From NCBI GenBank assembly GCA_945866215.1, contig CAMBGQ010000002.1, positions 1 through 64,000 of the forward strand: DNA of 64,000 nt. The letters are read 5' to 3'. Within the stretch, counting starts at the first letter, position 1. Each line of letters starts with the position of its first letter. Positions 44,599 to 52,220 of this stretch are shown in pieces. The translations under genes and the position numbers were made by a program. This DNA comes from Opitutus sp. GAS368. Lineage in GTDB: Bacteria > Verrucomicrobiota > Verrucomicrobiia > Opitutales > UBA953. The notes beneath the pieces were generated by a model, which did no database searches, had not been told where the DNA came from, and saw only the letters and a list, made by a program, of their open reading frames with translations.

Positions 44599-44674
44599 GG
44601 GCTTTTTTAAGTTCCCTCGCCTTGTCGGATTGACAGGGCAGGGGGGCTTTGTCCTTCTGAATGTCCAGTTAATT

Positions 44675-44750
44675 GGCCTGATAGCTCAGTTGGTAGAGCA
44701 GACGCCTGAAGAGCGTCGTGTCGTTGGTTCGATTCCGACTCAGGCCACCA
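44675..44750 (+). tRNA. tRNA-Phe (anticodon GAA)
   Basis: A 76-nt cloverleaf with acceptor GGCCTGA/TCAGGCC, D-arm GCTCAGTTGGTAGAGC, anticodon stem GACGC/GCGTC with loop CTGAAGA (GAA), T-arm GTTGG-TTCGATT-CCGAC and a genomically encoded CCA end. Confidence 0.96.
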
Positions 44751-44802
44751 TTTAACGCCAGCCCATCTGATTTAACCCAGGTGGGCTGGTCCTTTGGAGG
44801 CC

Positions 44803-45555
44803 TCAGCGACCGAAGATCAGGCGCCAGATCGAGAACTCCTTACCTCGGTCGATCGGTTCGGTCGGCGGCGTCTCCCAGCCGTTGGTCAGCAGGGTCAGGC
44901 GGCGGGTTTCCTCGCGGTTACGGTCTTGCCGCGTGGTCTTTTCGACCCACTCCGCGCGCACGACGCCGAAGGGGGTCGCGTCGGAGCGCCAGACGGTACC
45001 CTTGAAATCGATGGTCTGTTTGGCGACGACCGGGGGATCAGTCACGGTGCTCGCCAGCATCTTGAGGCGTTCGCTGACGAAGGATTTCCCGGCGGCCTCG
45101 ACCGTCTCCGTGGCCGGCGAATCGGCGGTGAGTTCGCTGGCGTAGGTCAGGTTCGCCCACTTGGAGACCCACGCGATGTCCTCGCGGGTCATGTGGTAGG
45201 TGCCCTTGACGGGGTTAGCGAAGACGATTTCCGCGGAATTTTCGATCAGCCGGCTGGCGAGGGCACGGTCCATGTCGTTTCTTACCAGTAGTCGAAGCGC
45301 CGCGCGCTCGCGCGAGCCCAGCCAGCCGACCGGCTCGACCGTGAGCCAGACATAGGCCTTGCCGTCGATGTCCATACCGGAGCGAACCGAGAGGCTCAGT
45401 TCGGATTTCGAGACGACCTTACCTTCCCGGATCGTCTCGTACTGGTAGCGCGCCCAGGTACCCGGTTTTGGTAATTTTTCTGCGAAAATCTGCCACTGGG
45501 CAGGCGAAGAAATCGCTCCCGCCAGCAGGAGGAGGAGAACAACGAGGCGGCGCAT
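44803..45555 (-). CDS. secreted protein of unknown function
   Basis: A 250-residue exported protein with a signal peptide (VVLLLLLAGAISSPAQ). I do not recognise a family. It is rich in beta-strand-forming residues, has few cysteines, and resembles the many secreted PVC proteins with a single globular domain (for example WARYQYETIREGKVVSKSELSL near 40 and SAEIVFANPVKGTYHM about 130). The start at 45555 gives a clean signal peptide. It lies between tRNA-Phe and the divergent cimA leader. Confidence 0.65.
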   Translation of the reverse strand: MRRLVVLLLLLAGAISSPAQWQIFAEKLPKPGTWARYQYETIREGKVVSKSELSLSVRSGMDIDGKAYVWLTVEPVGWLGSRERAALRLLVRNDMDRALASRLIENSAEIVFANPVKGTYHMTREDIAWVSKWANLTYASELTADSPATETVEAAGKSFVSERLKMLASTVTDPPVVAKQTIDFKGTVWRSDATPFGVVRAEWVEKTTRQDRNREETRRLTLLTNGWETPPTEPIDRGKEFSIWRLIFGR

Positions 45556-45662
45556 GGGCTGATTAATGGGCATTTATTGGCCTTTTGGCGAGCATCGACC
45601 CGCTGCAGGCTCCTTTGCCTTTGACTCTGCAAGTCTCCGCCTTTGAAGTCAGGGTCTTCGTC

Positions 45663-45752
45663 ATGGAATCCCTGGCCCAGTCTTCGACCTCCCTCCGCTC
45701 CGCGGCCGGTCGTGCCATCATTCCGGCGATCGTTACCATCATCGGGCTCTAA
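45663..45752 (+). CDS. isoleucine-rich leader peptide of cimA (attenuator)
   Basis: A 29-codon frame starting with ATG 45663 and ending TAA at 45750-45752. Its last 11 residues are IIPAIVTIIGL: five isoleucines plus Val, Thr and Leu, just as in ilv-type attenuator leaders (for example E. coli ilvL). It sits 93 bp before the citramalate synthase start, the first committed enzyme of the pyruvate route to isoleucine, and is followed by alternative hairpins (next entry). Too short for ordinary gene finding; it is proposed from content and context. No strong Shine-Dalgarno sequence precedes it, as for most genes here. Confidence 0.65.
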   Translation: MESLAQSSTSLRSAAGRAIIPAIVTIIGL

Positions 45753-45820
45753 GCCCGCTGAACGGAACGCCCGACGGGCGACTCCCCGTTCCGCGGCGCC
45801 CGGAACGGCCCCCTCCCTTT
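45753..45820 (+). promoter_or_regulatory. putative transcription attenuator before cimA
   Basis: Three segments can pair in exclusive ways. A, CGGAACG (45763-45769), pairs with B, CGTTCCG (45787-45793), enclosing a nested CGCCC-GAC-GGGCG hairpin. Alternatively B, extended to CCGTTCCG (45786-45793), pairs with C, CGGAACGG (45801-45808), an 8-bp stem with a 7-nt loop. A ribosome finishing the leader at 45752 would cover part of A and favour B:C; a ribosome stalled at the Ile codons (45717-45743) would leave A free to pair with B. The B:C hairpin is followed by a C/T-rich run ending in only three T, so its strength as a terminator is uncertain. Confidence 0.5.
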
Positions 45821-45845
45821 ACACCTCTTTCCCACCCACACCACC

Positions 45846-47405
45846 ATGGCACGCTCCATCGAAGTCTATGATACCACCCTCCGCGACGGCTCGCAGGGGC
45901 AGGGCATTCATTTCTCCGTTGATGACAAACTGCGTATCGCCGCCGAGCTCGAGCGGTTCGGCATGACGTACATCGAGGGCGGCTGGCCAGGCTCCAATCC
46001 TCGCGACGTCGAGTTCTTTGTCCGCGCCAAGAAGATCAAGTTCAAGCATGCCAAGCTGGCGGCCTTCGGTTCGACCCGCCGCAAGGGCGTGCGCGCTGCC
46101 GAGGATGCCCAGGTACGCGGCTTGCTCGAGGTCGATACCCCGGTGGTCACGATCTACGGCAAGACCTCCGCCTTGCACGTCCGCGAGGTGCTCCGCTGCT
46201 CGCCCGAGGAGAACCTGGAGATGATCCGCGACACGGTCGCCTTCCTGAAGTCCCATCGCCGCGAGGTCGTCTACGATTGCGAACACGCGATCGACGGCTG
46301 GAAGGATGATCCGGCCTACGCCATCGCTTCCATGCTCGCCGCCGTCGAAGGTGGTGCCGATCGCGTCGTCCTCTGCGACACCAATGGCGGCTCCTTGCCG
46401 GCCGAAGTCGCCGCGGCCACCCGCGCCGCGATCTCTGCGCTCAAGAAGACCCCCGTCGGCATCCATACACACGACGACGCCGGCCTCGGTCTCGCCAACG
46501 CCCTCGCTTCGCTCGAAGCGGGCGCTTCGCATGTCCAGGGCACTGTCAACGGCATCGGGGAGCGCACCGGCAACTGCGATCTCACCGCCGTCATCCCTTG
46601 CGCCCAGCTGAAGTTCGGCTGGAAGTGCGTCTCCTCGACCGCGCTCAAAAATCTCGCCGGACTTTCCCGTTTCGTCGACGGCGTCGCCAATCTCGCTCCC
46701 GATCCGCGTCGCCCGTGGGTCGGCACCGCAGCCTTTGCCCACAAGGGCGGTACGCACGTCGATGCCGTCCGTAAGTTCTCTGCCGCCTACGAGCACGTCG
46801 ACCCGACCGTCGTCGGCAACGAGCGCACGGTGCTCGTCAGCGACCAATCGGGCCGCAGCAACATCGTCCTCAAGGCGAAGTCCCTCGGCATCGACCTCGA
46901 CCGCGATTCTCCCGCCACCGCTACCGCGCTCGACGAGCTGAAGAAGCTCGAGCACGAAGGATGGAGCTTCGAAGACGCCGAAGCCTCGCTCGCCCTTCTG
47001 CTCCGCCGTCACATCGGCAAGAGCAAGGCCGCGCCCTTTGAGGTCGCCTCCTATCATGTCACCGCGCGCGGGACCAAGGGCTCTGCCTACTGCGAAGCCG
47101 TGGTGCGCCTGCGCATCGGCGGTGAGGAGGCCCTGACGGTGGCCGAGGGCGACGGACCGGTCCACGCTCTCGATCAGGCCCTCCGCTCTGCTCTCGTGAA
47201 GTCTTTCCCGAAGTTGGCGAAGGTCAGCCTCGTGGATTATAAAGTACGCATCCTCGGGGGGGCCGATGGTACCGCGGCCAAGACCCGCGTGGTCATCCGT
47301 TCCTCCGACGGCAAGGCCTCCTGGGGCACGGTCGGCGTCAGCGAAAATCTCGTCGAAGCCTCCCTTCAAGCGATTGTCGACGGTTACGCCCACGCACTAT
47401 CCTGA
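45846..47405 (+). CDS. cimA: (R)-citramalate synthase
   Basis: Condenses acetyl-CoA and pyruvate to citramalate, starting a threonine-independent route to isoleucine. The 519-residue protein opens IEVYDTTLRDGSQGQGIHFS (catalytic R-DG motif) and has YIEGGWPGSNPRDVEFF, the strongest CimA (TIGR00977) marker distinguishing it from 2-isopropylmalate synthase. It continues with VGIHTHDDAGLGLANA (HxH metal site) and GTVNGIGERTGNCDL, and ends with the regulatory LeuA-dimer domain (about 390-515), where feedback inhibition usually occurs. The upstream Ile-rich leader agrees with an isoleucine function. Leader C/T-rich, no Shine-Dalgarno sequence. Confidence 0.93.
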   Translation: MARSIEVYDTTLRDGSQGQGIHFSVDDKLRIAAELERFGMTYIEGGWPGSNPRDVEFFVRAKKIKFKHAKLAAFGSTRRKGVRAAEDAQVRGLLEVDTPVVTIYGKTSALHVREVLRCSPEENLEMIRDTVAFLKSHRREVVYDCEHAIDGWKDDPAYAIASMLAAVEGGADRVVLCDTNGGSLPAEVAAATRAAISALKKTPVGIHTHDDAGLGLANALASLEAGASHVQGTVNGIGERTGNCDLTAVIPCAQLKFGWKCVSSTALKNLAGLSRFVDGVANLAPDPRRPWVGTAAFAHKGGTHVDAVRKFSAAYEHVDPTVVGNERTVLVSDQSGRSNIVLKAKSLGIDLDRDSPATATALDELKKLEHEGWSFEDAEASLALLLRRHIGKSKAAPFEVASYHVTARGTKGSAYCEAVVRLRIGGEEALTVAEGDGPVHALDQALRSALVKSFPKLAKVSLVDYKVRILGGADGTAAKTRVVIRSSDGKASWGTVGVSENLVEASLQAIVDGYAHALS

Positions 47406-47467
47406 GTTCCCGGCTGACGCGTTGACTGCCTACAAGGGCGGAGTAGAAACCATCACCCCCGTCCTTT

Positions 47468-48466
47468 ATGCGTCCGCTTTTCCTACTCCTCGCTGCTGCG
47501 GCGGTCTCTGCCGCGGATACTTCCAAGTTGCGCATCGGTGAGCTGGCCAAATTCGGCGCGACGGTCGAGATCGCGAAGGGCGCCGCTCTGGCGGCCGAAG
47601 TCTATGCCCGCCCGCATACGAAGGAGTTGCCGAATCCAGTTTATCGGCTGAGCGACATCGCCTTCCTCGGCGCCGCTCGCAAAGAGAAGCTCGATGTTTA
47701 TTTCCCAGCTGGCGCTAAGCGCGCGGATCGACCGGCCGTAGTCTTCATTCATGGCGGTGGCTTCACCGGCGGCGACAAGGCGGAGTATCGTTCCGCCAGC
47801 GTCAGCGCCGACCTCTGCCGCGCGGGCTACGTCGTCGTGAGCTGCAATTACAAGCTCGGCCCGATGACCCAGGCTGGCGTCTGGCCGCAGAACATCGCTG
47901 ATTGCCGTAATGCCGTCCGTTGGGTGCGCGCGCATGCGAAGGAACTCGGCGTCAACCCGGACAAGATCGCCGTCGCCGGCGGTTCGGCGGGCGGCTACCT
48001 CGCTCTGATGGTTGGGCTTTCGGACGACAAGACCGGACCCGGCGGCGATCCCGCTGCGAAGCAATCGGCGAAGGTCTCCGCGGTCATCGATATGTATGGC
48101 ATCGTGAATTTCGCTAAGCGCGGTAAAGGGGAGGTCCCAGGGACTTCGCCGGCGGAGCAGGCCGCTTACTTCCCTGAGTCCCAGTGCGACGCGCAGGATC
48201 CCGCCGTACTTATCCTGCACGGCACGGCTGACAGCACCGTCGATATTGCGCAGTCGGATGACATGGCAAAAGCGCTACGCTCGGCGAAGACACCCCATGA
48301 GTATATCGTCGTCGAAGGGGCGCCGCATACGTTCGATCTGCACCCCAAGGGCAAGAGCTGGAAGCGCACCGGCGTCGTCGAGGGAGCCGAAGTCAGCAGC
48401 ACGTCGGACCAGCCCGACCTGGTCGCAGTCACCTTGGCGTTCCTCGCTCGGACGATCGGGAAATAA
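47468..48466 (+). CDS. secreted alpha/beta-hydrolase (HSL/BD-FAE-like esterase)
   Basis: A 332-residue exported esterase. A signal peptide (about 1-16) is followed by IHGGGFTGGD (oxyanion hole HGGG, about 95), nucleophile elbow AGGSAGGYLAL (Ser near 176), acid Asp in LHGTADSTVD (about 258) and His in GAPHTFDLHP (about 287). This HGGG plus GxSxG pattern is that of the hormone-sensitive-lipase-like / BD-FAE (bifunctional feruloyl/acetyl xylan esterase) type. Xylan-type esterase activity would match the xyl genes, but this is inference. It follows cimA by 62 bp and ends 3 bp before the convergent NYN gene. Confidence 0.87.
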   Translation: MRPLFLLLAAAAVSAADTSKLRIGELAKFGATVEIAKGAALAAEVYARPHTKELPNPVYRLSDIAFLGAARKEKLDVYFPAGAKRADRPAVVFIHGGGFTGGDKAEYRSASVSADLCRAGYVVVSCNYKLGPMTQAGVWPQNIADCRNAVRWVRAHAKELGVNPDKIAVAGGSAGGYLALMVGLSDDKTGPGGDPAAKQSAKVSAVIDMYGIVNFAKRGKGEVPGTSPAEQAAYFPESQCDAQDPAVLILHGTADSTVDIAQSDDMAKALRSAKTPHEYIVVEGAPHTFDLHPKGKSWKRTGVVEGAEVSSTSDQPDLVAVTLAFLARTIGK

Positions 48467-48469
48467 CGC

Positions 48470-49642
48470 TTACTCCTTCAGGCGGGCCATCACCGTCGAG
48501 CCCTGGAGCTGGACGTCGAAACGGCCGGTGTCCTCGAGCATGCGGTAGAACTTCGCGTAGCGGGGGGCGTTGGCCTCGAGGCCGGGATGTTCTTGCAGCA
48601 GGAATTTCTTAATGACCTCGACCTTCAGCCATTCGCCCGGGGGGGCGAGGCCGGACGCGACGTCGACGAGCGCGTCGATGATATCTTGGCGCTGTTGCAG
48701 TTGGGCCCGTCGTTGATCGGCCTCGGCTTTGCCTTGGGCCTGCTGGGCGGAGGTGAGGTTCGGGCGGTCGCGGTAATCTTGGCCGGAGTTTTCCTGCGAC
48801 GGGCGGGCTTCGCGCGGGGCGCGTGGTTCGCGGGTCTGGCGGGGTTCGCGCTGGACGCGTTCCGGACGGGGCTCCCGGGCTTCGCGCCGTGGGCCGGGCT
48901 CGCGCTGCGGGCGCGGAGCGTCCGCGAAACGAAGGTCCGGGAGCATCTTATCAAATTGGTCGAGCAAGGCGCCGATTTCCTTGTCCGTCTTCGGCAGGAG
49001 CGCACGCAGGGCTTGGGCGAGCAAGCCGAGGGCCTTGCGCGGATCGGACTTCGCCGCCTGCTCTCCGTCCAGACGATCGCGTAGTTCGGAAAGGTTCAGG
49101 TAGTGGTGCGCTGTGGAGCGGAGGGCCTTGTGCGTGCGTTCGCCCATCACGATGATGCGGACGCCGAGTCGCTTGGCATCCTCGACCACCGGGGTGAAAT
49201 CACTGTCGTTCGTGACGAAGATCAGGGTCGTCGGCGGGTTGGTCCCGGCCATCAGCTTTACGGCGTCGATGGTCAGGCGCATGTCGGCGGCGTTCTTGCC
49301 GGGCGTGTAGCTGCGTTGGTCGACGAGTTCGAGCTCGGGCCAGTCCTGGGCGGCGGCGCGCCAGCCGCTGAGACGGCCTTGGAAATCGCCATAGGCGCGG
49401 GCCGCGGCGATTGCCGTCTCGCCGATGAAGCGGCGCAGGGTGGGTAGGTGCTGGTGCGAGACGTTATCCGCGTCGATCAGCACGCCGATGCGCTGATTGG
49501 CCTGGGCCTTGGCGGCCTCGGGCGTGGAGGTGGAGGCGGCGTCGGCTTGGCGACGGGCTGGCTTCACGCTGCGGCGCGAGGAAGGCTTGGTGGAGCGACC
49601 GCGCGCGGGAGCGGCGGCTTTCTTGGGCTTGGGTCGGGGCAC
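48470..49642 (-). CDS. LabA-like NYN-domain protein with C-terminal OST-HTH/LOTUS domain
   Basis: A 390-residue protein predicted to be an RNA-processing factor. The N-terminal about 50 residues are Lys/Arg/Ala/Pro-rich; the NYN (DUF88/LabA-like) domain at about 51-185 has RIGVLIDADNVS (Asp57, Asp59), NAADMRLTIDAV (Asp120, Asp126) and FVTNDSDFTPVV (Asp146, Asp148), the acidic set of PIN-like RNases. A linker of Arg-Glu-Pro repeats (about 235-285) precedes the C-terminal domain (about 320-390; GEWLKVEVIKKFLLQEHPGL...YAKFYRMLEDTGRFDVQ), which resembles an OST-HTH/LOTUS RNA-binding winged helix. GTG 49642 is one candidate start; ATG at 49738 or 49753 would add an unconserved stretch. Confidence 0.82.
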   Translation of the reverse strand: MPRPKPKKAAAPARGRSTKPSSRRSVKPARRQADAASTSTPEAAKAQANQRIGVLIDADNVSHQHLPTLRRFIGETAIAAARAYGDFQGRLSGWRAAAQDWPELELVDQRSYTPGKNAADMRLTIDAVKLMAGTNPPTTLIFVTNDSDFTPVVEDAKRLGVRIIVMGERTHKALRSTAHHYLNLSELRDRLDGEQAAKSDPRKALGLLAQALRALLPKTDKEIGALLDQFDKMLPDLRFADAPRPQREPGPRREAREPRPERVQREPRQTREPRAPREARPSQENSGQDYRDRPNLTSAQQAQGKAEADQRRAQLQQRQDIIDALVDVASGLAPPGEWLKVEVIKKFLLQEHPGLEANAPRYAKFYRMLEDTGRFDVQLQGSTVMARLKE

Positions 49643-49785
49643 GGCGGAAAAGGACCCTATCCGTGCGGCGAAAGGACCGACTCTACAATGCGAAACACCG
49701 GCCTCCTTGGTGGAGGCTAGCCGCCAGGTGCGCGGCATCCCTGCGTCGTCCACTCATTGGAACTTTTGGGGAATTCCTTTGTTAA

Positions 49786-50946
49786 ATGAAGATGGATTGC
49801 CTCTTTCGCTCCTTTGGCCTTTTGGCCGCCGTCTGCTGGGGAGTCGTCGGCGGAGCCGCGGTTGAGCCGATGTGGATGGTCAAATCCGGGGCGTGGGGCG
49901 AGCTAGAGGTCCGGACGGTCTACCTGGAACCTCCGGAAAATCTTTTGGCGCTGGTGGCGAAACCCAGCACCGTGACCCGCTGGACTTTTGAGCAGAACAC
50001 GCAGGGCGGCGTCCGCGTGATCCTGGCTAAGGCCGGCGTGCCCTTAGCAGTCATCGAACGTCTGCTCAGCCCGGTTCGGCTCGTGGAGAGCGGCAACAGT
50101 ATCATCTTGCTACCCGAGCGGGAAGACCTCGTCGCCCTTAGCTTGGAGGTACGCAGCGCCCTTTACCTGGAACTCGCCAAGTCGTCGGCGAACGAATACC
50201 AGCGCGACCCGGTCTTCATCCTCGGTGGCGATGTCGACGACTGGCTGGAAGAGGTCCCGCTCACTTCCGGGCAGCGTGCCTTGTTCCGGCAGCTGCTTTG
50301 GCGACGTGGTAACGCCCTTGTCTTCAGTGATGTGCAGGCCTTGCTCGCCTTGGCCAAGGGGCCTGAGGAGGTGAGCGCCGTGTTCCGGAGTATCACCCGG
50401 GTGCGTAGTCTGGTCATCGGCCTCCGTCTACCGCTGACTGTGAATCGTGATGCTTTCATCGATTACTGGACGGCTGATCAGGTCGGGATGCCGCGTCTGG
50501 CGTTCATCCGCGCGGTGACCCAACGCCGAGCCAAGCAGGTCATCGACGTCACCCACTTTCTTCCTTCGGCGTTCCGACTCCGGATCTACAGTTTCCCGGA
50601 GCCTGAACTTGGTCTCAAGGACCGCTTTCCCGACTGCCATTGGACCTCCCTCAATTTCTTCAATCCAGAGCCCAAGGACATCTACCTCGATACCCGCCAG
50701 GCCGCCGAGCATCTCCTGAAGGACTACGTCGCGGTCGATGCGCCCTACCGATATGGAGACGTGCTCTGCTTCCTGGATGATGGCGAAGGCCTGCACACCT
50801 GCGTCCATATCGTGGACGACATCGTGCTGACCAAGAACGGAGACAGTATCCTGGCGCCATGGACCCTGATGAGGCTCCGAGATGTCGACGAAATCTATCG
50901 TCGCACTCCGAATACTCGTATTCAGGCCTATCGGCTCAAGAAGTAG
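49786..50946 (+). CDS. secreted protein with possible NlpC/P60-like C-terminal domain
   Basis: A 386-residue protein with a signal peptide (LLAAVCWGVVGGAA). I do not recognise the N-terminal 250 residues. The C-terminal third has features of an NlpC/P60-like papain fold: Cys284 in FPDCHWTSLNFF, then YGDVLCFLDDGEGLHTCVHI (YGDVLxF, with His337 and His341), and TKNGDS with Asn351, in the order Cys-His-Asn. That would make it a peptidoglycan or amide hydrolase, but the match is weak and the family is diverse. It is divergent from the NYN gene and separated from tRNA-Arg by 19 bp. Confidence 0.55.
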   Translation: MKMDCLFRSFGLLAAVCWGVVGGAAVEPMWMVKSGAWGELEVRTVYLEPPENLLALVAKPSTVTRWTFEQNTQGGVRVILAKAGVPLAVIERLLSPVRLVESGNSIILLPEREDLVALSLEVRSALYLELAKSSANEYQRDPVFILGGDVDDWLEEVPLTSGQRALFRQLLWRRGNALVFSDVQALLALAKGPEEVSAVFRSITRVRSLVIGLRLPLTVNRDAFIDYWTADQVGMPRLAFIRAVTQRRAKQVIDVTHFLPSAFRLRIYSFPEPELGLKDRFPDCHWTSLNFFNPEPKDIYLDTRQAAEHLLKDYVAVDAPYRYGDVLCFLDDGEGLHTCVHIVDDIVLTKNGDSILAPWTLMRLRDVDEIYRRTPNTRIQAYRLKK

Positions 50947-50964
50947 TCCCCCGGTTCGCGTTGC

Positions 50965-51036
50965 TGTCCCCGGCGGGAATCGAACCCACATCCTCGGTTT
51001 AGGAAACCAATGTTCTATCCATTGAACTACGGGAAC
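50965..51036 (-). tRNA. tRNA-Arg (anticodon CCT)
   Basis: A 72-nt reverse-strand cloverleaf: acceptor GTTCCCG/CGGGGAC (one G-T), D-arm GTTCAATGGATAGAAC, anticodon stem TTGGT/ACCGA with loop TTCCTAA (CCT, reading AGG), and T-arm GTGGG-TTCGATT-CCCGC. CCA is not encoded (the next bases read GCA). Confidence 0.94.
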
Positions 51037-51128
51037 GCATGGGTAAGTTAGCCCGGCGAGGGGTGGTCGGGCAAGCCTGCAACGGCGGGGGGGCTTGACT
51101 CCGGCGGGTTTGAACCAATTTCTCTCCT

Positions 51129-52172
51129 ATGTCCGTTTTCCTGCCTGTCCTCGCTGAAGCCGCCTTGGTGATCCCCGGCTGGGCCTGGGTCGCCTTCTTG
51201 GGCTTCGTCGTCTTTATGTTGGCCCTTGATTTGGGCGTGTTCAACAAGACGGACCACATGCCCTCCTTCAAGGAAGCGGTGGCCTGGTGTGTCGTCTGGG
51301 TCTCACTGGCGGTCGGCTTTGGTTTCCTGCTGTCTGCTTGGCGGGGACCGGAGGACGCCCAGTTGTTCGCCGCCGGCTATGTCCTCGAACTCGCCCTCTC
51401 GGTCGATAATCTCTTCATCTTCATCCTGGTCTTCGCCCACTTCAAGATCCCGGATCACCTGCAGCACCGCGTCCTTTTTTGGGGCATCATCGGGGCAGTC
51501 GTCATGCGGGCGGCCTTCATCATCGTCGGCGTCGCGGCCGTCGAGAGCTTCACTTGGCTACTCCCGGTCTTCGGTGCTTTCCTCGTCTTCACCGGGGTCA
51601 AGCTGGCCCTGTCGCGGGACGAGCATGAAGGCAAGGGCATGGACGAGAACCTGTTCGTGCGGCTGGCCCGGAAGTTCTTCCCGCTCACGCCCCGTTTACA
51701 TGGCAACAAGTTCTGGGTCACGGAAGAGGGCGTCCGCCGGTTCACCCCGCTCTTCCTCGTGCTGCTCGTTGTCGAGGGCACCGACCTGATTTTCGCGATC
51801 GATTCCATCCCCGCCGTGCTGGGCATCCTGCCTCCCGAGATGTCCATCGAGGATAAGCGCTTCATCGCTTTCACCTCCAATATCTTCGCCATCATGGGGC
51901 TGCGCTCGATGTATTTCGCCTTGGCGGGCTTCATGCACTTATTCCGTTTCCTCAAGCCGGCCTTGTCCTTCATCCTGGTCTTCATTGGCGTTAAGATGAT
52001 CCTGCCGTGGGCTGCCGGTCTAGGTCAGCCCGACGGACAGTTCGCCGGCTGGGCGCAGGCCCTCGTCCACGAAGGCCGGTTGCATGTCCCGACTTCGGTC
52101 TCCCTCTCCATCATCGGCTTCGTCCTGGCCATCGCCATCGCCCTCTCGGTCGCGTTCCCGAAGAAGAAATAG
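51129..52172 (+). CDS. TerC/Alx family membrane protein
   Basis: A 347-residue protein with about nine hydrophobic segments and the TerC hallmark motifs ELALSVDNLFIFILVF (about 83-98) and VVEGTDLIFAIDSIPAVLGI (about 213-232), each with the conserved Asp residues of the manganese-related LysE superfamily. Family members export Mn2+ (Alx/TerC) or support tellurite resistance and protein metalation. No Mn-sensing yybP-ykoY element was seen in the 92 bp upstream. Confidence 0.92.
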   Translation: MSVFLPVLAEAALVIPGWAWVAFLGFVVFMLALDLGVFNKTDHMPSFKEAVAWCVVWVSLAVGFGFLLSAWRGPEDAQLFAAGYVLELALSVDNLFIFILVFAHFKIPDHLQHRVLFWGIIGAVVMRAAFIIVGVAAVESFTWLLPVFGAFLVFTGVKLALSRDEHEGKGMDENLFVRLARKFFPLTPRLHGNKFWVTEEGVRRFTPLFLVLLVVEGTDLIFAIDSIPAVLGILPPEMSIEDKRFIAFTSNIFAIMGLRSMYFALAGFMHLFRFLKPALSFILVFIGVKMILPWAAGLGQPDGQFAGWAQALVHEGRLHVPTSVSLSIIGFVLAIAIALSVAFPKKK

Positions 52173-52220
52173 GAAAGATTTGGTGTTTCCACCCGCGCGG
52201 CTCGCCGCCACGCTGGAGGC

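Noticed and set aside
44760..44789. Inverted repeat CAGCCCA...TGGGCTG after tRNA-Phe as a terminator
   Set aside because: The stem is interrupted by a wobble, the loop is long and no T-run follows on either strand.
51037..51128. Manganese (yybP-ykoY) riboswitch before the TerC gene
   Set aside because: Only 92 bp separate the tRNA-Arg gene from the ATG, and no conserved riboswitch core or terminator hairpin could be seen there.
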